A stretch of 64,000 nt of DNA from Agrobacterium tumefaciens (GTDB taxonomy: Bacteria > Pseudomonadota > Alphaproteobacteria > Rhizobiales > Rhizobiaceae), in the NCBI RefSeq assembly GCF_005221385.1, contig NZ_CP039903.1:682001-746000 (forward strand), in the 5' to 3' direction. This document shows, one piece after another, positions 1-9,048 of the stretch (positions within the stretch are counted from its first letter, which is position 1; the number at the start of each line of letters is the position of its first letter). Under the pieces are notes generated by a model. The model worked only from the letters and a program-made list of their open reading frames with translations, had not been told where the DNA came from and searched no databases. The position numbers and the translations under genes were made by a program.

Positions 1-1
1 G

Positions 2-925
2 CGCAATGCGCTGATGGTGGCGCTGGCGATCATGAGCGGCGGCGCGCTGCTCATCTGGTTTGGCATCGGCCGCAATGCGTTGAAACGCATCGATCGCATG
101 TCGGCGGCCACCAAGAAGATCATGGCCGGCGATCTTTCCCAGCGCCTGCCGCAAGGCCGCTCGGGAGATGAGTTCGACCGGCTGTCCGGCTCGCTCAACG
201 CCATGCTCGGGCGCATCGAAAAGCTGAACGAGGGTTTGCGGCAGGTCTCCGACAATATCGCCCACGACCTGAAGACACCGCTGACCCGGCTCCGCAACAA
301 GGCCGCCGCAGCACTTGACGACGATGACGAGACCAAAAGGCGTTCAGCACTTGAGGGTATCATCGCTGAGTCCGATCAGCTCATCCGCACCTTCAATGCG
401 CTGTTGATGATCTCCCGAGTCGAGGCCGGTTCGATCGCCGCCGAAATGACCGATGTGGACGTCTCGGCAATCGCCGCAGACAGCGCCGAGCTTTACGAGC
501 CGGTGGCCGAGGATGCCGGCCTTGTGCTGGAAACCCAGATAGAGCCCGGACTTACCGTGCAGGGCAACCGCGAACTGATCGGCCAGGCGCTGTCGAACCT
601 CATCGACAACGCCATGAAATATGCCTGCGAAAGCGAAGGCGACAAAAAGCTTGTCGTTCGTCTGGCGAGAGAGGAAGAAGCAATCGTGCTTTCCGTCGCC
701 GATAGTGGCCCCGGCATTCCCGCCGACAAGCGCGGCGAGGTGCTGAAACGTTTCGTACGGCTGGATGAAAGCCGTTCCAAGCCGGGCACTGGCCTCGGCC
801 TCTCACTGGTGGAGGCCGTGATGGAACTGCATGGCGGTTCGCTGCTGCTATCGGACACCGATGCGTCGAATGCCGCCTGTCCGGGACTGACCGTTTCGAT
901 GGTGTTTCCCGTTTCAAAGCCATAG
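2..925 (+). CDS. Sensor histidine kinase, 5' end outside the window
   Basis: The frame is open to the left edge, so this is the C-terminal part of a membrane sensor kinase that would phosphorylate a partner response regulator. The visible order is the end of a membrane segment (about residues 3-18, counted from the ATG at 14), a HAMP linker (about 20-75), a HisKA domain with phospho-acceptor His84 in AHDLKTPLTRLR, and a HATPase_c domain with an N-box (LSNLIDNAMKY), a G1 box (DSGPGIP) and a G2 box (GTGLGLSL). It ends at a TAG before a non-coding stretch. The input domain and the partner regulator lie upstream and are not visible, so the signal cannot be named. Confidence 0.9.
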   Translation, partial: RNALMVALAIMSGGALLIWFGIGRNALKRIDRMSAATKKIMAGDLSQRLPQGRSGDEFDRLSGSLNAMLGRIEKLNEGLRQVSDNIAHDLKTPLTRLRNKAAAALDDDDETKRRSALEGIIAESDQLIRTFNALLMISRVEAGSIAAEMTDVDVSAIAADSAELYEPVAEDAGLVLETQIEPGLTVQGNRELIGQALSNLIDNAMKYACESEGDKKLVVRLAREEEAIVLSVADSGPGIPADKRGEVLKRFVRLDESRSKPGTGLGLSLVEAVMELHGGSLLLSDTDASNAACPGLTVSMVFPVSKP

Positions 926-1151
926 GCTGAGCCGTCGGACGATCTCGTCATTGCAAGCGATGACGTTGCCTTGTGTCAGCGCGGATAACGGTTCGGCGGG
1001 TCACCGAAATTTGCGCAGATATTCTTTCCCGGTCGAAAAATAGCTGTCGCCCGAGATTGAATTGAAAGATGATCGGAAGAATATTGATAGGGATGATTGC
1101 TGCACTTTATTCGTCGGTCTGATGGCGATCGACAAAAGGACTTGGCCACAG

Positions 1152-1577
1152 ATGGCAGACACCACTCCCGCAGCCGGCGACCGGCATGGCCCGATCATTC
1201 TGTTCGATGCTGAATGTGTGCTGTGTTCCGTGAATGCGCAATTTGTGCTGCGGCATGATAAGGCAGGGTACTTCCGGCTGGCGTCGATGCAGGGATATGT
1301 CGGTGCGGAAATCTATCGGCGTCACGGCATGGACCCCACCAATCCGGCAAGCATGCTGGTCGTCGAAGGCGACAGGGTGCGGCAGGACAGCGACGCGGTG
1401 CTGAGCATCTATGAGGCGCTTGGCATGCCGTGGCGGCTTGTTGCGATAGTTCGCGTCATCCCCGCATTCTTACGCGATCCCGTTTATCGCTTCGTCGCAC
1501 GTAATCGCTATCGTTGGTTTGGAAAACGTGAGCAATGCTGGGTAGCGCCGCCGGAATACAGGGACAGGATCCTTTGA
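1152..1577 (+). CDS. DCC-family thiol-disulfide oxidoreductase-like protein (DUF393)
   Basis: This small protein of about 141 residues carries the DxxCxxC signature of the DCC family near its N-terminus (DAECVLC), followed by the family's typical pattern of a short mixed domain. The family is presumed to do thiol-disulfide exchange, but its substrates are mostly unknown. The frame stays open upstream to a TTG at 1062. I chose the ATG at 1152 because an AAGGA lies about 11 bases before it and because family members begin shortly before the DxxCxxC motif; an ATG at 1122 is also possible. It is convergent with the outer membrane protein gene that follows. Confidence 0.8.
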   Translation: MADTTPAAGDRHGPIILFDAECVLCSVNAQFVLRHDKAGYFRLASMQGYVGAEIYRRHGMDPTNPASMLVVEGDRVRQDSDAVLSIYEALGMPWRLVAIVRVIPAFLRDPVYRFVARNRYRWFGKREQCWVAPPEYRDRIL

Positions 1578-1616
1578 CCGCGTTGAGGGCAGGTGGGCGC
1601 TCGACGTAGGGACCGA

Positions 1617-1647
1617 TGCGCGACCATGTTGCGGATATGGTCGCGCA
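1617..1647. terminator. Perfect hairpin between convergent genes
   Basis: An 11-bp perfect stem (TGCGCGACCAT pairing with ATGGTCGCGCA) closes a 9-base loop between the convergent DCC and MipA-like genes. There is no T-run on either side, so it may be a transcript-end structure or weak terminator rather than a classical intrinsic terminator. Confidence 0.45.
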
Positions 1648-1671
1648 CCCTCTTAGATGGGTCGCCCCAAC

Positions 1672-2535
1672 TTAGAACGTATAAGCCACGCCCACCATCG
1701 CAAACGGCTGTATGTCCTTTTTCACCACCGGGCTGTCTTTTGCGTCGCCCAAGAGGAAGCCGACGCCGCCGGTTCCGGTGATCGTCCAGTTCTCCGTCAT
1801 CATGTAGGAGACCGAGGCGCTGGCGTCGATGCGCTTGAAGCCGGCTTTGGCGTCATAGCGACGCAAACCGGAGCGGGCGGACTGGGCCGAGGTGACGCCG
1901 AAATAGGATTTCATGTGGTTGTCGTCCGCCCAGGTGGCGGAGAGGTCTGCGCCAAGAATGAACTGGTCGACCTTGTGTGAGACGCTGGCGCCGATGGTGG
2001 CGGTCAGGCCTTCGCTGCCGCCGATGGTCTTGTCCACCTTGGCGTAGATTTCGAAGGGGTCCATGCCGTAGGCGATGACGCCGCCGACCACACCGCCGGC
2101 CTTGATGTCACCCAGCCCACGCAGGTTCTTCTTGTCGTCCTTCTCCTTGCGCCCGGCTTCCCAGCCGCCCTTGATACCCAGTCTGAAACCGTTCTGGTTC
2201 AGGAGATTGACGGTGGCGCCGCTGAAATCGATGCTCAGCGTATCGCCATATTGCACGGAAACCAGCGGAACGGCTCCTGCTTCCAACTTGTCGGAGCCCT
2301 CATATTTGGGGGCGTAAGCCGCACCGACGCCGAGCGTGATCTTCCAGTCGCTGGAATTGCTGTAGCGGGCATTGTCGAAATTGCCTTGCGGATCGCCCAG
2401 CCTGTCCGATTTGCCGATATCGGCGGCAAGAACCGGTGTGCAGACGGCCTGCGCCAAGGGCAGCGTTGCCAGGCATAACGCCATCGCACGCAGGTTCTTT
2501 TGCCATTTCACCGTAAAAATCTGTCTCATCATCAT
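1672..2535 (-). CDS. MipA/OmpV-family outer membrane protein
   Basis: About 287 residues. A basic N-terminus and a hydrophobic stretch (ALCLATLPLAQAVCTPVLA) form a signal peptide cleaved around ALA-A. The mature part has alternating polar and hydrophobic strands and ends in an aromatic residue (VGVAYTF), as expected for an outer membrane beta-barrel. MipA/OmpV proteins are thought to scaffold murein hydrolases or act as adhesins or porins. The frame extends upstream, but the three consecutive ATGs at 2527-2535 directly before the signal peptide are the likely start. It is divergent from glnE. Confidence 0.85.
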   Translation of the reverse strand: MMMRQIFTVKWQKNLRAMALCLATLPLAQAVCTPVLAADIGKSDRLGDPQGNFDNARYSNSSDWKITLGVGAAYAPKYEGSDKLEAGAVPLVSVQYGDTLSIDFSGATVNLLNQNGFRLGIKGGWEAGRKEKDDKKNLRGLGDIKAGGVVGGVIAYGMDPFEIYAKVDKTIGGSEGLTATIGASVSHKVDQFILGADLSATWADDNHMKSYFGVTSAQSARSGLRRYDAKAGFKRIDASASVSYMMTENWTITGTGGVGFLLGDAKDSPVVKKDIQPFAMVGVAYTF

Positions 2536-2856
2536 ATCCGTTGCAGCATCTAGCGTTAGAAAACCGGGGAGTCGGGTTTCGTTGAGGATGACGCTACGTG
2601 GGCACAATTGCGGAGACATTACGTGTTGTGGGTACTTGCGCTTCGGAGTGAAAAACCGCGACGCGGCCGCGTAAAACATCGCCAAAAACGGTTTTCCTCA
2701 TCGCAAAGCGCCGCGCATTTGTTACAACGCCAAGTCTATGCGTCCGAACGCTTCGGCAGAGGACGGCGGCAGGACGGTTTGCGGGGAGCGGCCCGTCCCT
2801 GAAAATGCTGCAGGCAGAAGAGTGCGGATGCGAAAGCGGCAAGAGGGAGAGAGACA
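2536..2856. other. Intergenic region between mipA-like gene and glnE
   Basis: This 321-bp divergent spacer must hold promoters for both flanking genes. No gene, repeat or clear operator is seen. An AGAGGGA at about 2842 serves the GTG start of glnE. Confidence 0.5.
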
Positions 2857-5826
2857 GTGACGAAACCCCAAAACGCCGAAAGGCGGCTGAGCGAGGTTCT
2901 GCCGGGCGTGATCCGCCCCTATACGCAGACGGAGCTGAAATCCGTTCTTTCGACGCTGAAGGACATCGGCAAGGTTGAACCGGCGGTGGCCGCGCTGCTG
3001 GCGGACGAAAGCCCGTTGAAGGATTTTATCGCCGCGGCTTTCACCCTGTCGCCTTATTTGCGCGACATGGCGGCGGCGGATGAGGGACTGCTGACACTGG
3101 CGATTTCGAAGCCGCTGACGCCGTTGCTCACCGATCTCGTCCGTGACGCGCGCGATTGCTGGAAGCCCGGGCAAGAGGGCGGCGTACCCGTCGAAAATGA
3201 GGTGATGTCGCGGCTGAGGGTTGCCAAGCGGCGGCTTTCCTTCGTTGCGGCGCTTGCCGATCTGGCGCGCATCTTCACCGCCCGCGATACGACGCGCTGG
3301 CTGAGCGAGATGGCGGATGCATCGCTTTCCGCCGCCATCGATCACCTGCTGCTTTCCGCCCATGAGAGCGGCAAGCTGAAGCTGAAGACCATTGCCGCAC
3401 CGAGCGAAGGTTCCGGCCTCATCGTGCTCGGCATGGGCAAGCTCGGCGCGCGCGAACTCAACTATTCCTCCGATATTGATGCCGTGGTGTTCTTCGAACC
3501 CTCGGCGGGCATCATGGACGACCCTTATGATGCAACGGAGAATTTCGGCCGCATGATGCGCCGTCTCGTGCGCATCATGCAGGAGCGCACGGCTGACGGA
3601 TATGTTTTCCGCACCGATCTCAGGCTGCGTCCCGACCCTGGCTCGACGCCGCTCGCCATCCCGGTGGAAGCCGCGCTGCTTTATTACGAGGGCAGGGGCC
3701 AGAACTGGGAGCGCGCCGCCTATATCAAGGCGCGACCGGTGGCCGGAGACATCAAGGCGGGTGAGAACTTCCTGCGTGAACTGACCCCTTTCATCTTCCG
3801 CAAGTACCTCGATTATGCGGCGATTGCCGATATCCATTCCATCAAGCGGCAGATCCACGCGCATAAGGGCCATGGCGCCATTGCGGTGAAGGGCCATAAC
3901 GTCAAGCTCGGGCGCGGCGGTATCCGCGAGATCGAATTTTTCGCGCAGACGCAGCAGCTCATCGCCGGCGGCCGTATGCCACCGCTGCGGGTGCGGGCGA
4001 CGGAGGAGGCGCTTGCAGCGCTGACGGAGGCGAAATGGATCGATGCCGAAACGCGTGACAGCCTGACGGAGGCCTACTGGTTCCTGCGTGAGGTCGAGCA
4101 TCGCATCCAGATGGTGCGCGACGAGCAGACCCATGTGCTGCCGGACACTGAAACGGAATTGAAGCGTATCGCCTTCATGCTGGGTTTTGCCGATACCAAG
4201 GCTTTTTCGGAAAAGCTGGAAGAGGTGCTGCGACTGGTGGAGCGGCGTTATTCGGCGCTGTTCGAGCAGGAGGTGAAACTGTCGGGCGAGGCCGGCAATC
4301 TGGTCTTCACCGGCCAGAAGGACGATCCTGATACATTAAAGACGCTCTCTACGCTGGGCTTCATGCGGCCGGAGGATATTTCCCGCGTCATCCGCACCTG
4401 GCACAATGGCCGCTACCGGGCGACGCAATCGGTGGAGGCGCGCGAACGGCTGACGGAGCTGACGCCGGATTTGCTGCGCGCCTTCGGTGAAAGCAAGCGG
4501 GCGGACGAGGCGCTGCTGCGCTTCGACAATTTCCTCTCCGGCCTGCCGGCCGGCATCCAGCTGTTTTCACTGCTCGGCAACAACCCGGCGCTTCTGTCGC
4601 TCCTGGTAACGATCATGTCTTCGGCCCCGCGTCTGGCTGAAATCATCGCCGCCCGCCCGCATGTTTTTGACGGTATGCTGGATCCGGCGCTGATGAGCGA
4701 CGTGCCGACGCGCGAATATCTCGCCCACCGCATGGGCAATTTCCTCTCCAACGCCCGCCATTACGAGGATATTCTCGACCGGCTGCGCATCTTCGCCGCC
4801 GAACAGCGGTTCCTGATCGGCGTTCGGCTTTTGACCGGCGCGATCCGTGGTGAGGTCGCCGCCCGCGCTTTCACCCATCTCGCCGATCTGGTGATAGAGG
4901 CAGCGCTGAATGCCGTTCTGGCGGAAATGGAAGCGGCGCATGGGCCTTATCCCGGCGGGCGTGTCGCCGTCATGGGCATGGGCAAACTCGGCTCCTTCGA
5001 ACTCACCGCCGGTTCGGATGTCGATCTCATCCTGCTTTATGATTATGACGACACCGCTCATGAATCCACCGGCGCAAAACCGCTCGATGTGGTGCGGTAT
5101 TTCACCCGCGTCACCCAGAGGCTGATCGCGGCGCTTTCCGCGCCAACGGCGGAAGGCGTGCTTTACGAGGTGGATATGCGGCTGCGTCCCTCCGGCAACA
5201 AGGGGCCGGTGGCGACGCGCATTTCCGCTTTCGAGAAATATCAGCGCGAGGAAGCCTGGACCTGGGAGCATATGGCGCTTTCCCGCGCCCGGCTGATCTG
5301 CGGCGAAGCCTCGCTGATGGAAGATGCGCGCCGTATCATCGCCTCCATCCTTTCGCAGAAGCGCGACGTGGCCAAGGTTTCCGCCGATGTGCTGGAGATG
5401 CGAAACCTCATCGAGCAGGAGAAGCCACCGGAGAACATCTGGGACTTCAAGCTTATCAATGGCGGGCTGGTTGATCTGGAATTCATCACCCAATATCTGG
5501 CGCTGGTCGGCCCCGTAAAGGGCCTTGCCCCGCATGAACCGGGCCGCAACACGGCCGAGGCGCTGCAGGTGCTGGCCGCGCCCGTCATGGAGCCGCAGGC
5601 ATTCGATGACTGCATGGCGGCAATCGGGCTTTATACCGAAATCTCGCAGATCGTGCGGTTATGCATCGACGGCGCCTTCAATCCGAAGGAAGCGCCGGCC
5701 GGTTTGATCGATCTTGTGTGCCGGGCGGGGGATTGCCCGGATATTGCAACGCTTGAGGGCGAGGTGAAGCGGCTGGCGAAAGCGGTGCGGAAGGTTTTTG
5801 TGGGGACGGTGAAGAATGGGGGTTAG
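2857..5826 (+). CDS. glnE: Bifunctional glutamine synthetase adenylyltransferase/deadenylase
   Basis: GlnE attaches AMP to, or removes it from, glutamine synthetase in response to PII and glutamine, switching ammonia assimilation down or up. The 989-residue length fits the family. Two nucleotidyltransferase domains are visible: the N-terminal deadenylase (GMGKLG then SSDID, from about residue 191) and the C-terminal adenylylase (GMGKLG then GSDVD, from about residue 706), each followed by a GlnD-like helical domain. The start is GTG with an AGAGGGA upstream. It is convergent with the PleC-like kinase, with a long inverted repeat between them. Confidence 0.97.
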   Translation: MTKPQNAERRLSEVLPGVIRPYTQTELKSVLSTLKDIGKVEPAVAALLADESPLKDFIAAAFTLSPYLRDMAAADEGLLTLAISKPLTPLLTDLVRDARDCWKPGQEGGVPVENEVMSRLRVAKRRLSFVAALADLARIFTARDTTRWLSEMADASLSAAIDHLLLSAHESGKLKLKTIAAPSEGSGLIVLGMGKLGARELNYSSDIDAVVFFEPSAGIMDDPYDATENFGRMMRRLVRIMQERTADGYVFRTDLRLRPDPGSTPLAIPVEAALLYYEGRGQNWERAAYIKARPVAGDIKAGENFLRELTPFIFRKYLDYAAIADIHSIKRQIHAHKGHGAIAVKGHNVKLGRGGIREIEFFAQTQQLIAGGRMPPLRVRATEEALAALTEAKWIDAETRDSLTEAYWFLREVEHRIQMVRDEQTHVLPDTETELKRIAFMLGFADTKAFSEKLEEVLRLVERRYSALFEQEVKLSGEAGNLVFTGQKDDPDTLKTLSTLGFMRPEDISRVIRTWHNGRYRATQSVEARERLTELTPDLLRAFGESKRADEALLRFDNFLSGLPAGIQLFSLLGNNPALLSLLVTIMSSAPRLAEIIAARPHVFDGMLDPALMSDVPTREYLAHRMGNFLSNARHYEDILDRLRIFAAEQRFLIGVRLLTGAIRGEVAARAFTHLADLVIEAALNAVLAEMEAAHGPYPGGRVAVMGMGKLGSFELTAGSDVDLILLYDYDDTAHESTGAKPLDVVRYFTRVTQRLIAALSAPTAEGVLYEVDMRLRPSGNKGPVATRISAFEKYQREEAWTWEHMALSRARLICGEASLMEDARRIIASILSQKRDVAKVSADVLEMRNLIEQEKPPENIWDFKLINGGLVDLEFITQYLALVGPVKGLAPHEPGRNTAEALQVLAAPVMEPQAFDDCMAAIGLYTEISQIVRLCIDGAFNPKEAPAGLIDLVCRAGDCPDIATLEGEVKRLAKAVRKVFVGTVKNGG

Positions 5827-5839
5827 GGTTGGCGGGTGT

Positions 5840-6004
5840 GGCTTTACCCCCCTCTGCCCTGCCGGGCGTCTCCCCCTCAAGGAGGGAGATCGGCTGGGAG
5901 ACAGCGCTCGCTCATTCGCAACGTCAGAGATGGGTTGAAGAGTGCCGCATATCGATCTCCCCCCTTGAGGGGGAGACGCCCGGCAGGGCAGAGGGGGTAA
6001 GCCC
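5840..6004. repeat. Long inverted intergenic repeat (family D)
   Basis: Two arms of about 50 bp at roughly 5840-5890 and 5954-6003 are near-perfect inverted copies. Both contain CTCTGCCCTGCCGGGCGTCT followed by CCCCCTCAAGG. The central 60 bp is unrelated. It sits between the convergent 3' ends of glnE and the PleC-like gene, like other rhizobial intergenic palindromic elements, and could form a large stem in either transcript. Confidence 0.85.
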
Positions 6005-6017
6005 GGACTGCCAATAC

Positions 6018-8354
6018 TCAATGCACCGTCCCGCAATGCCCCGCCGTATGCGGAATAATGATCGTCACCACCGTGCCGCGGCCCTCACAGGACCGTATCT
6101 TCATCGTCCCCCCATGCAGCTTCACGAGCGAGCGGGAGATGGCGAGCCCGAGGCCTGAGCCGCCCTGGCTCTTGGCATATTGGCTCTGCACCTGTTCAAA
6201 GGGCTGACCGATCTTTTCCAAGGCCTGGGTGGGAATGCCAATGCCGGTATCGGCGATGGTGAGGATCATGGCGGCCTCATGCACATGGGTGCGCAGCGCG
6301 ATGCGGCCGCCATCGCCGGTGAATTTTACGGCGTTTGACAGCAGGTTGAGCATGATCTGCTTCATGGCGCGGCGGTCGCCCTGCATCGTCAGCCCGGCGC
6401 AGACCTTCTGTTGCACGGTGATGTTCTTCTGTTCGGCCTGAATGGCGGTCAGACGCAGCGTTTCCTCGATCAGCGGTGCGAGATCGATGGTCTCGCGGTT
6501 GATGCGCATATGGCCTGCCTCGATCTTCGACATGTCGAGAATATCGTTGATGACGTTGAGCAGGTGCTTGCCGCTATCATGGATGTCGCGGGCATATTCG
6601 GAATATTTCGGCGAACCGACCGGCCCGAACATCTCGTTTTGCAGGATTTCGGAAAAGCCCAGAATGGCGTTGAGCGGCGTGCGCAGCTCATGGCTCATAT
6701 TGGCGAGGAATTCGGATTTCGCCCGGTTGGCAGCCTGGGCACGCTCTTTTTCGGCGAGGTAATTGGCATTGGCGTCGGAAAGTTCCGTCTTCTGCCGCTC
6801 CAGCTTGTGCTGTGAGGCGGAGAGATCGCCGATGGTCGCCATCAGCCGGCGCTCGGAATCGCGCAGCCGTTCCTGATGGCGCTTGAGCAGCGTGATATCG
6901 GTGCCGACGGAGACGAGGCCGCCATCATGGGTGCGGCGCTCGTTGATCTGCAGCCAGCGCTCGTCGGCCAGCTGCACTTCCGTGGTGCGCGACAGACCGG
7001 ACTGGTCGGCATCGGCAACACGACGCTCCACCACGGGGCGGGCTGCGGCCGCATGCACGGTGCTTTTTTCGGTGCCGGCCACCAGCACGCTGTCAGGCAG
7101 GCCATAGGCTTTCTGGTAGTGGGTGTTGCACATCACCAGACGGTCATTCTTGTCCCACAGGACGAAGGCCTCGGAGGTCGATTCGATGGCGTCGGCAAGG
7201 CGCTGGTCGGCCTCGGCGTAACGCTGGGCGAGACGGTGCTGTTCGGTGACGTCCATGGCGATGCCGATGACGCGCGGGCCGTTATTGGTGCGAATGACCT
7301 GGGCGCGGGCGCGCAGCCAGACATAATGGCCCTTGGCGTGGCGCATGCGGAAAATCTGGTCGATCTGGCGCAGATTGCCGCAACCGACGGCGCGGGCCAA
7401 TTCATAGAGGTTGCCGTCTTCGGAATGCATCATCCGGGCCGCGTCGGAGAAGGAAAGCGGTGCGGCCTTTGGCGGAAGCCCAAGAATTTCATAAAGCGAA
7501 CCGGACCAGAACATGCGGCGCGAGGAAAGATCGAAATCCCACAATCCGCAGCGGCCGCGCGACAGCGCCGTTTCCACCCGCAGATTGGATTCAGCGAAGA
7601 TGTCGTCGGCATCGCGGGCGCGCTTCACCTGCATGTAATAGGCGTAGAGCACGACAAGCAGGATCGAGGAAATGCCGGCAAACAGCGTGACGTTCATGGC
7701 GATTTCGCTGCGCCAGAAGGAGCGTATCGGTTGCAGCGAACGCGCCGCGATGACCATCGCGCCGTCGTCGCCGAAGGGGATCATCGTCGCATAATGCTGC
7801 TGGCCGTCTATATTGGTCTCGATAGTGCCGGGTGCGCCGGGAAAACGCTGCACGATGGCGATTTCGGGAAGCAAAGCGGGAAGCGACGTACCGATATAGA
7901 GCATCGCCTCCTTGCCGGCGCCTGCAAAAATCCGGCCATTGCTGCCAGAGAGCAGCACGATGGTGCCATCGGCAAGGCTGCCCGATGGCAGTGCCGAAAC
8001 GAGGCTTGCTTCCGCGCGGGCACGGTCCTGCGCGGGAAAGACGGTGCCGTTGTTGATAAGTGCTGCCTTGGCGGTCAGCGCCGTAAGCGCCGTGGAATGG
8101 CGGGCGGCCTCTTCCATGCGGCTATATTCCGCGACGATGCCGAGCATGCGCGAGGCCGCAACGACGACCAGAAAGGCGAGGATGAGAATGGGGATGAGCC
8201 GCTTCAGCAGGGTTTCGACCTGCGGCGCCGGGCGGTCGGAGCCATTCATCAAACCCATCAGGTCGCTGGAGAGCTTCTCGCCCCAGGCCGCAAGATCAGA
8301 AAATTTGGCATACGGCCGCTCATCGCCCGCAGTCGCCCGCCGCACGTTCGTCAT
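6018..8354 (-). CDS. pleC: PleC/DivJ-type PAS histidine kinase
   Basis: A 778-residue membrane kinase. The order is a cytoplasmic N-terminus, TM1 (about 53-74), a sensor segment of about 140 residues, TM2 (about 219-241), a PAS domain (about 262-370), a second PAS domain (about 385-490), a coiled coil (about 495-545), HisKA with His555 in SHELRTPLN, and HATPase_c with an N-box (LLSNAVKF), G1 (ADTGIGIP) and G2 (GSGLGLAISRSL). The DHp sequence NMSHELRTPLNAILGFSEI is of the type that acts on DivK/PleD in alphaproteobacterial cell-cycle control. Assignment to PleC rather than another PdhS-type kinase rests on architecture and neighbourhood, so it is probable but not proven. No receiver domain is attached. 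Confidence 0.75.
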   Translation of the reverse strand: MTNVRRATAGDERPYAKFSDLAAWGEKLSSDLMGLMNGSDRPAPQVETLLKRLIPILILAFLVVVAASRMLGIVAEYSRMEEAARHSTALTALTAKAALINNGTVFPAQDRARAEASLVSALPSGSLADGTIVLLSGSNGRIFAGAGKEAMLYIGTSLPALLPEIAIVQRFPGAPGTIETNIDGQQHYATMIPFGDDGAMVIAARSLQPIRSFWRSEIAMNVTLFAGISSILLVVLYAYYMQVKRARDADDIFAESNLRVETALSRGRCGLWDFDLSSRRMFWSGSLYEILGLPPKAAPLSFSDAARMMHSEDGNLYELARAVGCGNLRQIDQIFRMRHAKGHYVWLRARAQVIRTNNGPRVIGIAMDVTEQHRLAQRYAEADQRLADAIESTSEAFVLWDKNDRLVMCNTHYQKAYGLPDSVLVAGTEKSTVHAAAARPVVERRVADADQSGLSRTTEVQLADERWLQINERRTHDGGLVSVGTDITLLKRHQERLRDSERRLMATIGDLSASQHKLERQKTELSDANANYLAEKERAQAANRAKSEFLANMSHELRTPLNAILGFSEILQNEMFGPVGSPKYSEYARDIHDSGKHLLNVINDILDMSKIEAGHMRINRETIDLAPLIEETLRLTAIQAEQKNITVQQKVCAGLTMQGDRRAMKQIMLNLLSNAVKFTGDGGRIALRTHVHEAAMILTIADTGIGIPTQALEKIGQPFEQVQSQYAKSQGGSGLGLAISRSLVKLHGGTMKIRSCEGRGTVVTIIIPHTAGHCGTVH

Positions 8355-8592
8355 TGTCCCGCCTTTGTGATGTCCCCATGATTCGAAGCGCCGCCGCTCG
8401 AATATGGCTAGTGAATCAAATGCGATTCGCCCTGTCCAGAGGCAAAAGTTAAAAGAATTTTAACCCCTTGAACCGACTCCGTATTTTTTCGGGACGGTTT
8501 GTTTCCGCTCTGCCAAACCCGGGAATAATGAGCGAAATCAGTGAGCCGGCAGTGTAATGCCGGTTGTCGGTGAGCGCGGGTGGAAGCGTGTT

Positions 8593-8913
8593 TCAGACGC
8601 CGTCGAAGGCGTCGAGAGCAGGGTGGAGCGCGTTGACGACGCCGTTTCCGGCAGCAGGCAGACCAGCTAGCACCGCGCTGATGATATCCTCACGGCTTGC
8701 GCCACGCGCCTTCGCTTCCATGACATGAAAGGCGATGCCGCTTTCAAGGCGCAGGGCGGCCAGAATGCCGATATAGATCAGGCTCTGGGTCTTCACATCA
8801 AGCGTGGATGCCACACCAAGTTTCTGCACGGCCTGAAGCCATGCCGCACTGTGGGCGGGAGCATCAGTCATGAAGCGCTGAAACGAAGCGCTGGCCTTGG
8901 ACATGTCGGTCAT
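8593..8913 (-). CDS. AhpD-like/carboxymuconolactone decarboxylase-fold protein lacking cysteines
   Basis: A 106-residue all-helical protein with the typical AhpD/CMD stretch, in which a His (AFHVMEAKARGAS) is followed by REDI. The redox CxxC of AhpD is missing: the position reads LESG and the protein contains no cysteine, so peroxidase-reductase activity is unlikely. The start at 8913 has AGGAA about 8 bases upstream; the open frame continues further without good signals. Upstream lies pepN on the same strand, separated by 135 bp. Its real function is unknown. Confidence 0.75.
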   Translation of the reverse strand: MTDMSKASASFQRFMTDAPAHSAAWLQAVQKLGVASTLDVKTQSLIYIGILAALRLESGIAFHVMEAKARGASREDIISAVLAGLPAAGNGVVNALHPALDAFDGV

Positions 8914-9048
8914 CTGCAATTCCTTCCTGCTGCCGGGCCGGTTTGGCCCCTTGTGACCATCATGTTGCGCAATGCGATACGCCGCCTTGATGGATATCAA
9001 GACGGCGTTTTGGCATGTTTGGAATATTGGCGGAGCGGAAGCGCGGGT

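Noticed and set aside
2722..4134. Long minus-strand frame inside glnE
   Set aside because: Composition is rich in Arg/His/Gln, typical of a GC-rich shadow frame. glnE on the plus strand is certain.
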